DNA of 64,000 nucleotides from Gamsiella multidivaricata. Taxonomy: Eukaryota > Mortierellomycota > Mortierellomycetes > Mortierellales > Mortierellaceae. Positions 46,393 through 57,345 of the stretch are shown piece by piece (the stretch's first letter is position 1; every line of letters begins with the position of its first letter). The notes under the pieces were generated by a model, which saw only the letters and a program-made list of their open reading frames with translations, did not search any database and was not told the origin of the DNA. The translations under genes and the position numbers were made by a program. Location: the NCBI RefSeq assembly GCF_025024155.1, contig NW_026251793.1:1-64000 (forward strand), given 5' to 3'.

Positions 46393-47766
46393 TTATACAT
46401 GCTTGCGTTCCAGGTCGGCACTCGCTAGAACAACCTCTTTCGACTCCATCTCCTGGTTGTCAAAACCAAAGGATTCAGTCTGCGTGACATAGGACATAGC
46501 GGATTTCAAAGAGTGAGAGTATATGGCCTGGACGGACGCCGCATCTGCTATCGATCCATTCGGAGACGATCTGGCACTACCATAAAGACCCATGATCGAA
46601 CTGGAGCGTGGTGCGTCCGCGCGATGCGTCGTGTCAAGTCGGAGCAAGGTCGTACCCACGCTACCGCTGCTGTTGTTGTAGTTTGGTCCGGAGGCGTTTT
46701 TGATATCGCTGTAGGAATAAACACCTCGACCAGGGTGAGGTGTCGCTACGAAGCTGGCCGTGGACAAATCGAGAGATGAGTTTGAGCTAGGGATCGTACG
46801 TAGGATGGGGTCAGGCGTTGAATTATTGACCGAGGTGGCGCTATGACTGCCCTTGGTTGAGCTCTGACAAGAGTGCAGAAAACGGCTGGCAGAGCTGTGT
46901 TTGATACTGGAGCGAGCTTTGGTGCGTGTGAGTGCGGGCATGTTCACCTTGTTAGTCATTAGGGGATCATCGGCAGTGCTTTTGGTATAGCTATCGGTAG
47001 TGACGCTGTTGTTGGTGCCGGTGCTAGTATTGGTGCTGGTGCTGGCACTGTTGCTGGCACTGGTACTGCTGACCGGTGGGCGATGCTGATTGTTGAAAGG
47101 GCCTTTTAACAGCGCAAAGAAGGATTTTGTTGCGGGAAGATCCTCCAATCTGGCGGTCGAAGGGGATGGTTCTGGGTCATGAGCAGTCTTACTTATCATG
47201 GTGTCTATAGAAATGTTTTTAGACGGCATGGTAGCGCCGGCTAATTGATCCGTTGAAGTGGCAGGCTTATCTCGGGAGAGTTGGTCCGCTGCAGAAAGGT
47301 TGTTCTCCAAGTCTTCGGCATCTCTTTCTGCACCGCCAATGGGCTGCTGAGTAAGTGGTCGCTGTCCTCTAAACACTTTCCAGGATCGCCCGTTCACAAA
47401 ATAGAAAGTCATGGCAACAATCAGGACGAGCATGCCCGCACTAAAGATCGCTACACCTGCAAAGATGTCCGCACGGGAAGCTATGTCGTCGACCGGTCTA
47501 TGTTCAGCTTTGTGTTTGGAATCCTCCCAAGAGGTGGGAGTCGCACTGTTGTTATTGCTGGATGCGTCGCTTGGTAATTCATGATGAGTAGACCGCATAT
47601 CTGGTTCGAGGGGCGGGGTTGGGTTTGCTGGAGCATCGGACGTCAGGGTTATAGAGCCCGGCGAGATGACCCAATGGTTAATTGCAGGAGTAGGGTCATG
47701 ATAAGCGGACGGGAGCGACGGAGAGGCGTAGGGGCGATCCAGTTGGGCCTCGAGGTTCTGAGACAT
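46393..47766 (-). CDS. Unknown single-span membrane protein (about 457 aa)
   Basis: One long exon. I take ATG 47766 (MSQNLEAQLDRPY), though the frame stays open to an ATG at 47940, adding 58 residues. Residues 1-100 are Pro/Ser/Asn-rich; residues about 101-124 (IFAGVAIFSAGMLVLIVAMTFYFV) form one span; the rest is a low-complexity Ser/Thr/Asn tail with a basic patch NGRSWKVFRGQRP just inside the membrane. There is no signal peptide, so type III or N-out topology is plausible. Thr/Ser/Asn repeats (NSASTSTNTSTGTNNSVTT) are seen. It is convergent with the CBS/PB1 gene (273 bp between stops) and divergent from the acid phosphatase. The family is not recognised; a cell-wall sensor-like role is only a guess from layout. 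Confidence 0.7.
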   Translation of the reverse strand: MSQNLEAQLDRPYASPSLPSAYHDPTPAINHWVISPGSITLTSDAPANPTPPLEPDMRSTHHELPSDASSNNNSATPTSWEDSKHKAEHRPVDDIASRADIFAGVAIFSAGMLVLIVAMTFYFVNGRSWKVFRGQRPLTQQPIGGAERDAEDLENNLSAADQLSRDKPATSTDQLAGATMPSKNISIDTMISKTAHDPEPSPSTARLEDLPATKSFFALLKGPFNNQHRPPVSSTSASNSASTSTNTSTGTNNSVTTDSYTKSTADDPLMTNKVNMPALTRTKARSSIKHSSASRFLHSCQSSTKGSHSATSVNNSTPDPILRTIPSSNSSLDLSTASFVATPHPGRGVYSYSDIKNASGPNYNNSSGSVGTTLLRLDTTHRADAPRSSSIMGLYGSARSSPNGSIADAASVQAIYSHSLKSAMSYVTQTESFGFDNQEMESKEVVLASADLERKHV

Positions 47767-48241
47767 GATGTATTGAGAATGAGTATGAGAAGGAGCTACA
47801 AAAGAAAAAGAAAAAGAAGCTGTGTTATGAAGTGGAGCTGAAAAAGGCGTTTGCAAACGGAAAGAAGACATGACCGTTTGTGTGAGTGGAACAAGGAGGT
47901 GAAGACGTTGGCTGGAGACGATGGTGCGCATTAGAATCATTCATGGGTGGCGGACTTCAGTGAGGAACTGTTTCACGATATAAAGGACTTGGGTGGAATT
48001 GGCACGGACTGAAAAACGGAAGTCTAGTGGTCGCGTCCTACAGTGTGAAGACGCGTCTTCCGCCCTCTTGTGGTCTGTGCGCGCGAACAAGAAAGTCCAA
48101 TGCCTATTTTCTTACTGCATCAGCTACCATTCCAATTCTTGCCAAGGATGGAGCGCATGCCTCTCCCTTAACCCTCTGGATGACATGAGGAGCCATGCCT
48201 CAACTCTTTCAACCCTTTCTGCTCCTTCATACACTTTTACC
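47767..48241. promoter_or_regulatory. Divergent promoter region (membrane protein / acid phosphatase)
   Basis: 475 bp between start codons. On the minus strand it reads CTTTTTCTTTTTC-rich near 47810. If the upstream ATG of the minus gene is used, the gap shrinks to about 300 bp. No gene seen. Confidence 0.4.
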
Positions 48242-50108
48242 ATGCAAATGATTCCGTCCCATACCCGTACTCGGTGCTCGGCAACACTGATACCTGTCTT
48301 ATTCCTGGGATTTATCATCGTAACCAGAGGCGTGTCTTCCAGTGAAACAAGCGGCCAAGACAGCCCAGGTTGGGTGTCTGATATTCTTGACAATAAGGAT
48401 GGAACTCGATATAGTTACTGCGAGGCTTCGCATCCAAAGCTGAGCACATATCCTAATCCCAAGGTAACATTGACAACGCTACCGGCATCTCAAAGGATCG
48501 ATACAACGAACTCTACATGTTGATCTTAATAGTGCTCATGGCAAATGTAACCGTAGATCGGAAATTCCGAGTTAAGGAATGTACAGCTCTTTATTCGACA
48601 TGGAGATCGGTAATGATAATTCGAATCCCCAGAGTGAATACATGTAGTCCTTTCCAAGGGCCTTCTTATATATGCGATCTATGCTTATCAATTCATCTTT
48701 ACAGCACGCCTTTGACGGTCTATCCGCAAGACAGGGATTTGACATGGGAGTGTAGTACCAGTTCTGGCTATTTTACCTTCTCAGGACCCATAGGGAGCTC
48801 GGACATTCAGACGCGGCTTAATGGCACCGCTGTACTGACCAACCATGCGGTGACGATCCAACAGAACTCGCCTGATTCAGGCCTTATGTGGAAGGGCGGC
48901 TGTATCCCAGGAGAATTGACGTCGCTGGGCGCTCAGCAGCAGCAGCGCATGGGTCAAGATCTCCACAAGATCTACATCGATCAATGGAAGCTGCTCCCCG
49001 CCACATTCGATCCAAATACTCTGCGCCTTCGTAGTACAGGTGCAGGAAAAAAAAGCTGCAATTTTGGTGTATCAGCTTTTTTTATTTTATTTTCATAGAC
49101 TCATTCTGACACTACACTTGGGTTCATTCATCCTTTGTAGACGTATGGCGTACAAAGCAGAGTGCTGAGAACCTGATGATTGGCCTTTATGGCCAAGACG
49201 CCCTCGAACGTGGCTGCGCTCCTTCAGTCTGTCAGATACAAATCCTCCCTGAAGAGATCGACTACATGACCATGAACACAAATCGGTGTCCGCGCATTGA
49301 CATATTGGACGAGGACATTAACAGGACCAGCAAGGTTCTTGAGCAGCTGAGATGGACCCATGGCGCTTTTCGCAAGGACGTTAATAGATTGATCAATAAG
49401 GACAGAGACTTGGGTTTCGATGGCTTGATCGATGCAATTCTTCCCAGAATTTGTCATGGCTTACCCCTACAATGCGAGGAGGCGCCCATCAACCAAAGTT
49501 CTCCTCGTTGCGTGACCCGGAAGATGGCTGAACGATGTCTTTCGGTCGCTTCTCTAGAAAATGCAGAGACGAGACGCGATGCCCAGGACGTACGAGAGAT
49601 GCTGCAGCTAGGGATCGGGCCACTTGCCAAAGACATCCGACAAAATCTCTTGAAGGCCAAGAATGGGGAGTCGGCACCGTTTTTGGTATTTTCGGGGCAT
49701 GATACGACCTTGATTCCACTTCTGGGAATGCTTGGCTCGACAGATATGCGGTGGCCACCATATGTGAGTGCTGACACCGACCAACAACCTGAACAAAGAG
49801 TTGATATGAAAGAGTCTTATTAGTTACTCTTTCCCCTTTAATTTGCATTCCGTCTTTAGGCTTCTAATCTCCTCTTCGAGGTTTGGTCCCCACCTTCAAA
49901 GGAGTACTTCGTGCGCGTTTTATATAATGGCCGAGTGGTGAAGACCACGTCCAACTGGTGCGATTTCGAATGGTGTTCGCTTGACACGTTTATCGAGTAT
50001 TTGGGCCAATTTATTGTGGATGACTTGGATGCTAAGTGCAAGACAACGGTGCCGCAGAGATTCTTTGAAAGACAGGAGCGCACAGCCTCACTCCGTCACT
50101 CTCGATGA
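48242..50108 (+). CDS. Histidine acid phosphatase family protein (PXYLP1/ACPL2-like)
   Basis: Five exons: 48242-48463, 48557-48609, 48705-49039, 49141-49763, 49860-50108; 494 codons (493 aa). The N-terminal hydrophobic stretch LIPVLFLGFIIVTRG (about 19-35) is a signal peptide or anchor. Exon 2 supplies the catalytic motif, VQLFIRHGDR/TP, with His89. ELTSLGAQQQQRMGQDL, LRLRSTDVWRTKQSAENLM and SGHDTTLIPL (His390-Asp391) complete the branch-2 histidine phosphatase signature. Cys residues that could form disulfides and several N-glycosylation sites fit a secretory-pathway enzyme. PXYLP1 removes phosphate from glycosaminoglycan linkers in animals; fungal substrates are unknown, and phytase-like or general acid phosphatase activity is possible. 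Without exon 2 the catalytic histidine would be missed. Confidence 0.88.
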
Positions 50109-50240
50109 AAGGCGTCCATTTTCCGCGAATAAAGAGTTTTTCTTCATTGTTTGTGAGGTTAATGATCATTTCGCTTGCTATGTATTTAAATATATAAATG
50201 AACTCCAAGTATTCCTTCGACGTTTCTCAATATTTGCTCT

Positions 50241-51772
50241 TCAAGGCTTCTCAGTGCTTGATTGAGGGTCGCGCTTTTGGGCTGTGGCCACATAAAAAAT
50301 GTGATAGCTCTCGTATTTGTCAACTTCCGTTTCTGCAATCTGCAAAGCCTCCTCATACTCGTCTTTATCAATACCGGCACCATGGATCACCATAGGTGTG
50401 ATTGCACTCCAAAACGACAACTCGTTCTCCTTCAGCAAATTGCCAATCTTGCCGCCATGATTCCCAGTGGGTAACTTGAGGATATCCTGCTGAACGTTGA
50501 CCATACCGGCTTGCTCCATCAAGTACGGAAAACCCGGGTCGCGACCAATTAAAGAACGGATGCCTTTAGACATTAGTGCCTGCTCAACCCAGCTCCAGAC
50601 CTTGGCTGTGTAGGGCCCATTGTTACCACCATGACCATCCACCTCGACGAGTTCGATCCATCCGCCCGGCTTGGTGACACGCTCGAGCTCTGCAAGGACA
50701 CGGGTCCATTCGTCTGGGGTCAGACCCGCGACCAAGAGGCGCTGGTAAACAAAGTCGAAGTGGTTGTCTGGAAAGGGGAGTGGATCGAGGATGTTGTGTT
50801 GGACAAAGCAGCAATTGCTCGGAATGATCGTTGTCGGGAAGACCGGTGACATATCAATACCGGTGATGGTTGCATCCGGGAACTCGTTGGCCATCTCCTA
50901 CGGCGTTCATTTTTTTTTTTTTTTTTTTTTTTTTTGGACATAAAGTCAAAGTTTGGATTAGACGACCTGATAACAAAAAAAAAAAAAGGAAAAAAAAATT
51001 GTGGCCTTGCATTTACCATCGTCCACGTCCCTGGTCCGCAGCCGACGTCTAAAATTGTCCGCACCTGTAGAAAGGCGATGCTTTACTTGTCAGCAACTTT
51101 ATAATTCCTGGCCAACGAGAAGAAATGAAAAAGTCTCCCTGGAGTACAAGGACAGAGATATCTCATACCTTGGGTTTTTCAAGTGGAGATTTGTAGTTCC
51201 CTTGTATTGCATAACGAAGAATGAAGTGCTACAAAAGATCAGCGGAATGTAATGCAGCTGGTTAGACAAATGGGGCAAAGCAATGCCTGGTATCACCAAT
51301 CTGGATTCGAGCGTTGTTATTCTTTACCTGAAGCTGCAGTCTGTGTAGCGCCATCGATGAGCGTCCATAATAAAGATTAAATAAACAATGAATATGTGTA
51401 TAGGTTAGCATGAGATAGTTGGTACCGACAAGTCTATCGCCCATAGTGGTCAATGGCCAGTCAGACCGAGCTTTACCTGTCCACTCTATTGAAGTAAATG
51501 CAGACGAAAGAGGAGTGTAGAAGATCAAACGTGAGTGCGCGAGTAAAGTCAACCACTTTGGTGCTCAAAAGGAAAAAACTAAGGGTTCATCCCGACTGAA
51601 ATTTCTTGGGAGGGATGCATTCACACGAACACATGGGATTAAACGAATTTGCTGCAAGGGCGTCAACTTACTCGTCAATGTCATTGGGCAAGAGATAGGA
51701 GGCCCCAGGTGTGTTGTGATAGCGGCGTCCCTCGAGCCATTGGTATTCAGCCGAAATTTGATTTTCCTCCAT
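50241..51772 (-). CDS. SAM-dependent methyltransferase (class I, LaeA/TAM-like), with two micro-exons
   Basis: Exons 51772-51672, 51485-51477, 51340-51328, 51228-51169, 51064-51017, 50897-50241 give 296 codons (295 aa). The N-terminus MEENQISAEYQWLEGRRYHN...LLPNDIDE joins EVDR and LQLQ through exons of 9 and 13 nt, then HFILRYAIQGNYKSPL. The SAM-binding motif ILDVGCGPGTWTM lies at about 65-77. ITGIDMSPVFP (motif II), NILDPLPFPDNHFDFVYQRLL and VTKPGGWIELVEVD are also present. The family resembles fungal LaeA-type and tam-like methyltransferases, with unknown small-molecule or protein substrates. Intron 5 contains long T and A runs (50909-50936, 50975-50999). The acid-phosphatase gene ends 132 bp away, convergent. 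Confidence 0.88.
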
Positions 51773-52242
51773 CTTTCAAAAATATGATACTGTTAAAAGG
51801 AGAGGCTGCAGCTGCAATGCCACAGTACTGATGTTGATGTTGGTTTACACTAAAGTGTGAGAGAGGCCAAGTGTATGAGAATATTTATCCCTGGACCTGA
51901 GGCCTGCGCTGGCGCCGGTAGAAAAGCGGGTTGGTGTGAATGGGAATAGATGGGTACTGTTTGTTGGCGATATGGCGTTCTTGCTCACGGTGTTTTCTTG
52001 GAGGGACGATCAAGATCGATGGAGTAGCTTGTAAAAGGACTTGGCTCTGCGGAAGACAGACAATAAAGGCAAAGGGAGTAGATGGCGATGATAATAGTGG
52101 AGTAGAAGAAAGAAAAAGAAAGAAAAGGAGAAAAGAAAAAGATGGCCGCTGCTATTTCTCAATTCATTCTTTCCTTCTTCGTCTCCAGTTTTTGATATAA
52201 AGGCCACCTGCGGTTGGTCCTGGTGTTGCAGGTACTACTATC
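51773..52242. promoter_or_regulatory. Divergent promoter region (methyltransferase / small protein)
   Basis: 470 bp without coding evidence. A purine-rich tract (GAAAGAAAAAGAAAGAAAAG) lies at 52108-52140. Confidence 0.35.
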
Positions 52243-52590
52243 ATGCCCTGTCGCCTGATTCGAAACATGGTTCCTGCCACTTGCCGCGATGTTTGTCCTC
52301 TATCTACGCCTTTCAGGGCCACCGTGTATGGCCGTTGTATTGTTGCTAGTCTAGCAACAATGAATGTTTCCCGTGGCACTCCAGTACATGCATCGCATAT
52401 ACAGGAAAGGGGAGATGATGATAATGCACGCTGGCGCTGCTACTCCCGCGGCTACTATGATGATGATGGGGTACGAGTAGGATGGCAGGCACAGGAAGGT
52501 TATATCAAATACGGAGGAGTACTTCTTGTAGTATTAATGGTATTAATACTCCTTCACTTGTTGGGGGAGGGCAGGGGACAGAAACCTTAA
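52243..52590 (+). CDS. Small putative membrane protein (115 aa)
   Basis: A single exon with ATG at 52243. The N-terminal half is rich in Arg, Ala and Ser with few acids (MPCRLIRNMVPATCRDVC...), which would suit a mitochondrial presequence. A polar segment (GDDDNARWRCYSRGYYDDDG) follows, then a strong span YGGVLLVVLMVLILLHLLG near residues 91-109 and a short basic tail. The layout is like small inner-membrane subunits or assembly factors of respiratory complexes, but I recognise no family. A second frame overlaps from 52482, likely a shadow. Confidence 0.5.
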   Translation: MPCRLIRNMVPATCRDVCPLSTPFRATVYGRCIVASLATMNVSRGTPVHASHIQERGDDDNARWRCYSRGYYDDDGVRVGWQAQEGYIKYGGVLLVVLMVLILLHLLGEGRGQKP

Positions 52591-54639
52591 TGGGCTTTCT
52601 TGATGGCAGCTCTCTTGTCAGTAGTCAAAAGGGTAATGCGATAGGAGACTTTCCCGCTTCCTGGCGTTCGGCGAAACAACGGATCCAAGGCACGCCCTCA
52701 ATAGTGGAAGATCGCGATAGAAATATCTGTATTCAAATTAATGCATGCGGCGCGCTCATGACCATGGTGTTACATACAAACCGAAGTATATCCTTCTCAC
52801 CCTTCTGTTCACTCCAAGGCTTCGGTAGGAATACGATCTGCTCAGGGATAGTGGGCTTGTTTACCCGCGCGCAAAGAACTGCAGTTGAACCCGGTTCATG
52901 CAAAAAAATGTTTGGAAGTCGTGTTAAAACAAATAAAATTGTATTGTACGACCCTAAGCAGCAAGCCCGATTTTGTCGATCTCACAGCCATGCGACAACA
53001 AGCGGATAGAGGAATCGTCCATCGCTCAGACCACATAGAAAAAACTAAAGCGTCCAAGTACTCATACAAATGAGCACTAAGAAGAAGGGGTCCCCGCGGC
53101 CGTTTTCTATATAGTTTTTCTTCTTTGGTGCCAAGGGACGAGGACGAGGCCAAGGCATTTGTTCTTATGCTTAGGGGAGGTTATAGTTTGTCCTAGTTTT
53201 TCCTTGCAAATATGACCTAGGGATGACAGAAGTTTCGACCCTTTTCAGGGCCCTGAGCCGAGTTAATCTGTCGTCGGAGAAGAAAACGTGGTCGATATCA
53301 GGCGGCTTGCTTCCTTTTATTTTATTATTCCAATGGCGTTACCGACGGACGATCTAGTAGTTATTCCTGAGGGGCAACCATTCTACCTGCTCCTACTTTT
53401 GCGTCTCACTCTGACCTCCATGTAGTTATTAGACATATGCAAGGGGATACTGCCTTATTTTTCTCAGATTTGTATGCCCGACCGCAGCGGTATCAGGCGT
53501 AGAACCAGATACCCACGAATGCGGCTACCGGAACTACAAAGATGCGCTTTAGTTAAAAGAAAAGAAAAGGGTTACGGATTAGCGCCAATTGCAACGACAA
53601 GTGAATCAGGAGCACGACCATTATTATTTTCTCCGCGGAGTGGAGCATTGACATTTAATCTCCAAGTGTCGTGTGTTTAGATGCAAACAATATCTAGGAA
53701 GATAAAGACTGGGATGGCCAACTAGAAAGCAGCCCGAGGGAACAGAGCGAGCAAGACGTGTTAGCCCCATTATTTTTGCGTGAAACTCTTTTCTGGGAAC
53801 GGTAAAGTAACGCGGGCGAAATTGTGTGCACCTGAAAAGTCTCGCAATGACAAGACCATCATAGGCAACGACTTGAAATGTCAAGCGCATGTTCGTCTCT
53901 TTGGGCCTGGCCGGGAGGCTGCTGGTAGAAAGAAAAGATCATGCATCAATGGCATCTTTCGTGGATGCGACCTTGGGTATCAGGACTCAATTCGTTGATA
54001 GCAAGGCTGGGGTATACGGCGTAAGAGCGATGTGGACATGGAAAGGATGCTGGTGAGAAAACGGCTGAGTAGTATATGTATGAAATTGAGGAACACCGCC
54101 TATAGAGATCATTGTATTGTGTCAATTCATGCTCACCGAGAATGGCGATGTACGAGCGCCTTTTAGCATTGACGCGATGCGAATGCCACCCACAGGCTAC
54201 GGTCGGCGCTATAGTGAAACAAGAAACTGAGAACGTGTCGCACAGAGGCCAGAAAAAACCCATAATCATATGGCTACATCGAAATGATCATCACCACAGC
54301 AGCGGCCGATAAGGATGGAGTTTTAGAAGTGGCCACGATGAATGCCAATCTATCCTGCGAATTGAATGGGCGTCAGCGGTGATTGCCTCAATAATACGTC
54401 CTGCAACATCATATCTTGGGAACCAAAGGATTATTTTATGGTGTTCAGGTCTAAACACTACACGTGAATGAGTATCGCGTGGGGTTTGTTCATTGGTAAT
54501 CGATGTGCGCATGGTCTTGATCCGTTTTTTTTATTTTTTATTTTTTTCAATTCGCACAATATAGGGCGCTCTGCTTTCTCCCAAAAAAAGCAATTGAATA
54601 TTACTATTACATGCAGGTACGCCGCTGAGAAGAGATCCT
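52591..54639. other. 2-kb region with decayed ORF pieces, no firm gene
   Basis: Several short frames are seen. At 53490-53690 one plus frame reads EPDTHECGYRNYKDAL, RQLQRQVNQEHDHYYFLRGVEH and HLISKC, interrupted by three stops, as if Gln or similar codons had mutated. This looks like an old mobile-element or gene relic. The right end includes the 3' flank of sepiapterin reductase and T-runs at 54526-54550. Confidence 0.4.
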
Positions 54640-55842
54640 TTATTCGTCATAGAAGTCGATGTGCCCACCAGTGGTATACTCGTCGTTCTTGAGCAGCAAA
54701 ACAAGTTTGCGGCTCGAGTCGTCCATGTTAACCAGTGATCCACTCTTGTGCATTCCATCATAGATCTCGAGCTGCTCCTTGTCTCCGAGCGTGCGTCTGA
54801 CGTCCGCCTGCATATCGTTATTCAATGGCCCAGGGGCATAGTTCAGCGTCTTGACGTTGTTCGCTTTCTGTTTATAGCCCAGGATCACAGTGCAGACAGA
54901 GAAGCATAGAGATACAAAGAAAAGCAACACAGAACATAACGAGAGAGTTAGAGATGTCGCTAATCGAAGAATGCGTCACGCGTTATAACATAGAGAGCTA
55001 AGGCATACCTCTTCAAGGGCAATGACTCCCAAAAACCTGTCGCGAGCGGCCTTTCCGGCGGCATAGAGACTCCAGTTTGAGAATGGCTGAACAGCGAGCA
55101 AGGAGGATATGCTGACGATAGCTGTTTTGTGACCCGGGTATTGCTCCTTGGGGTACGCTCCTAGGGTGTCCTTGAGGAATGCAGAGCTACAAGCAGAGGA
55201 CCGAGATGTGGAGTTTTGAGTGACAGTTGAATTACGCCATTAGAGCCGCGGCGATGAATAAATCCAAGTAGGCTTACGTAAGTCCAACAAAGGAGACGAC
55301 ATTAAAGTCGAGATAGGCCCGTGTTTCCTGCCAAGTCATCTCCTTTGCAGTCTTGCTGAGGTCACCAATGGATCCTGCATTGTTGATGAGCACTGACTTT
55401 GAGATAACGTTCTAAGGGGATGAAGAAATGAACAGCGGCAAGGGCGGGCCGTAAATCGGTGGTTAACAGAAGCAATTTAAGCTAGATTCAGGCACGACGT
55501 GTATGCCTCCAGTGTCGTTGTTGCTGCTGTAGATACCTTTGACTGAATAGATTCGTTTCTCAACTCCGTAACGGCTGCTTGAATCCTGACTAAGTTGTTA
55601 TCGAGTCTTTCCATATCCGCGAGATCAACATCTCCAACAATGGCTCCCTTGACGGCGACGTTGTTTTCAGAGGTGAGTTTGCGCAGGCTGGTGAGGACCG
55701 AGTCGAGTCCCTGCTGGTTCCTTCCGACAAGCACAAACGAAACCGTGTCTGCTCCACTGTTGGCGACGTAGGAATGAGCGACGCTTGCTCCGAAGCCGCG
55801 GTTTGCTCCAGTAATGATGACGAGATGATGGTGTGATGACAT
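54640..55842 (-). CDS. SPR: Sepiapterin reductase (short-chain dehydrogenase)
   Basis: Four exons: 55842-55537, 55411-55278, 55186-55009, 54867-54640; 282 codons (281 aa). The Rossmann motif is HLVIITGANRGFG at the N-terminus. LINNAGSIGDLS, TWQETRAYLDFNVVSFVGLT, IVSISSLLAVQPFSNWSLYAAGKAARD (catalytic Ser and Tyr-x3-Lys) and NYAPGPLNNDMQ are all sepiapterin-reductase features. The enzyme makes tetrahydrobiopterin from 6-pyruvoyl-tetrahydropterin with NADPH. An in-frame ATG at 55899 would add 19 mostly hydrophobic residues; I prefer 55842 because it fits the family. Divergent from the 87-aa gene across 572 bp. Specificity for sepiapterin over other carbonyls is inferred from homology. Confidence 0.87.
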
Positions 55843-56414
55843 CGGGGCGACGAATGAACAAGTGCCGAATAGAGTGAGTGCATAAGTGCATAAGCGCATA
55901 GTCCTGCCACTCTAACATCCAACCAAGCCTGCACCCGATGAGCCGAGCCACTTATGAATCATATTTCTTTGGTCCGTGGTCCGTCAAGAAAGAAAGCATC
56001 ATCCTTCCCGCCATTTTTTTTTTTTATTGTTGTTTTTTTTTTGTGTGAAGATCGTCGTCGCCTCTCGTTCTTCATCAACTCCTCAGCTTTGCTTGCAATC
56101 AAACGATCGATCCCCTTCGACCTTTTCACTAAGTGTTCGAAACCGCCAACTTCCCTACTGGTCGCCGCATATCGACTGCGCACCCCTTGACGCATCTTCA
56201 CGCCATCCTTTCGCCAAACTACATCGCCCTACCCAGCCTTCTCCGCCTTATTTCGCCTTTCCTTCGACCTTTCTGTACATATTATATATCCCCTCTTAGC
56301 CCGTACCAGTAGTGCTAGAATTAAGACAGCAAACCTCGTTGTAGGGTTTCTTTTTTTTTTTTTTTTTTTTTTCTTTGGATATCGCACTTGTGTGTGTCCG
56401 ATCCACGCATAATC
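55843..56414. promoter_or_regulatory. Divergent promoter region (sepiapterin reductase / 87-aa protein)
   Basis: 572 bp without coding evidence. T-runs at 56013-56041 and 56350-56372 and a pyrimidine-rich stretch toward the plus-strand start. Confidence 0.4.
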
Positions 56415-57186
56415 ATGGTTGCCTGTTTGACTGCAAAGTCAGCTTCCCACTCGCCCGCCGCAAAGTCGACGCAGGATTCGACCAAGCAGCAGCCGCATTA
56501 CCAGGTGCGGGAGCTTTCAGATGAGGCCATCAAGGCTCTGCTGAGGTAAATTGGTACTTTGTTTTGTTATTTTTTTTTTATCTCCAAAACCCCCCGAGCT
56601 GAGAATTGTACCTCTCTCTTGGCACTGGCACGCAATCCCGTCACTGGTTGTCATTGGTCCGCTTTGCACACCAAGGCAAACCCAAATAAAGACCAAACGA
56701 AAGAAGGCGGTAGAAAGAAAGAAAGAAAAAAAAAGGGTGAAGGCAGGGAGTGAGAGGATGAAATTAAACGTTATGATAAGGATGGGGTGCTTTTTGCATA
56801 AGAACACACACATCACATCACATCATATCCCTTTGATGGGTTTGGGCCAAAGAGAAAGAGGAACTGAACAGGCGAGGCTTTACGACGGTAGCCGTCTCCA
56901 TTGCGCCCTTGCTGCTGTGTAGCCCAGCTCTTCTGTTGTCCCGCTTGTCTTGGCATGTCTTGTCATTGAGAGGATCTTTGTTTAGTAGTAAACATTGATG
57001 CTAATGAACTATCGTGCTCTACGTTCATCAATCTGCATGGCCCTCCAACGCAGCAAGACACGAAGACACAAGAAGAGCAGATCTGCGGGAAAACAATCTG
57101 GCACCTCGCCCTTGCTTCGTCAAGTCCTCAGGCGCTCCCTTCTGGGCCATATTGGCAAACACCAGCTGAAGGTCGAGAACTACTAG
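56415..57186 (+). CDS. Unknown 87-aa basic protein
   Basis: Two exons, 56415-56545 and 57054-57186 (88 codons), separated by a 508-nt intron. The junction CTGAG|GTAAAT to AACGCAG|C gives IKALL/SKTRRHKKSRSAGK. The N-terminal half is polar (SASHSPAAKSTQDSTKQQPHYQ) and ends in a predicted helix VRELSDEAIKALL. The C-terminal half is strongly basic (SKTRRHKKSRSAGKQSG, RQVLRRSLLGHIGKHQLK). Codon use in exon 2 is coding-like in this frame and not in the others. The basic character suggests nuclear or nucleic-acid association, which is only inference. No family recognised. Confidence 0.6.
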
Positions 57187-57345
57187 GGCATTCATCTGTC
57201 CTGTTCGCTCCTCTCGTCTTTTTTTTATTTTTTTTTATCTTACCTCGCTTTTCAAAAAAGATTGCTATTTCCGCAACACGAATAAAGAACGTAGGGTTAA
57301 AACTTTTATTGAACGAAGAAAAATGTATGCGAGATATCCTTGTTT

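Noticed and set aside
56551..56922. 123-codon plus-strand ORF between the two exons of the 87-aa protein
   Set aside because: It lies within the intron, is Lys/Arg-rich from A-rich sequence, and has no supporting splice sites.
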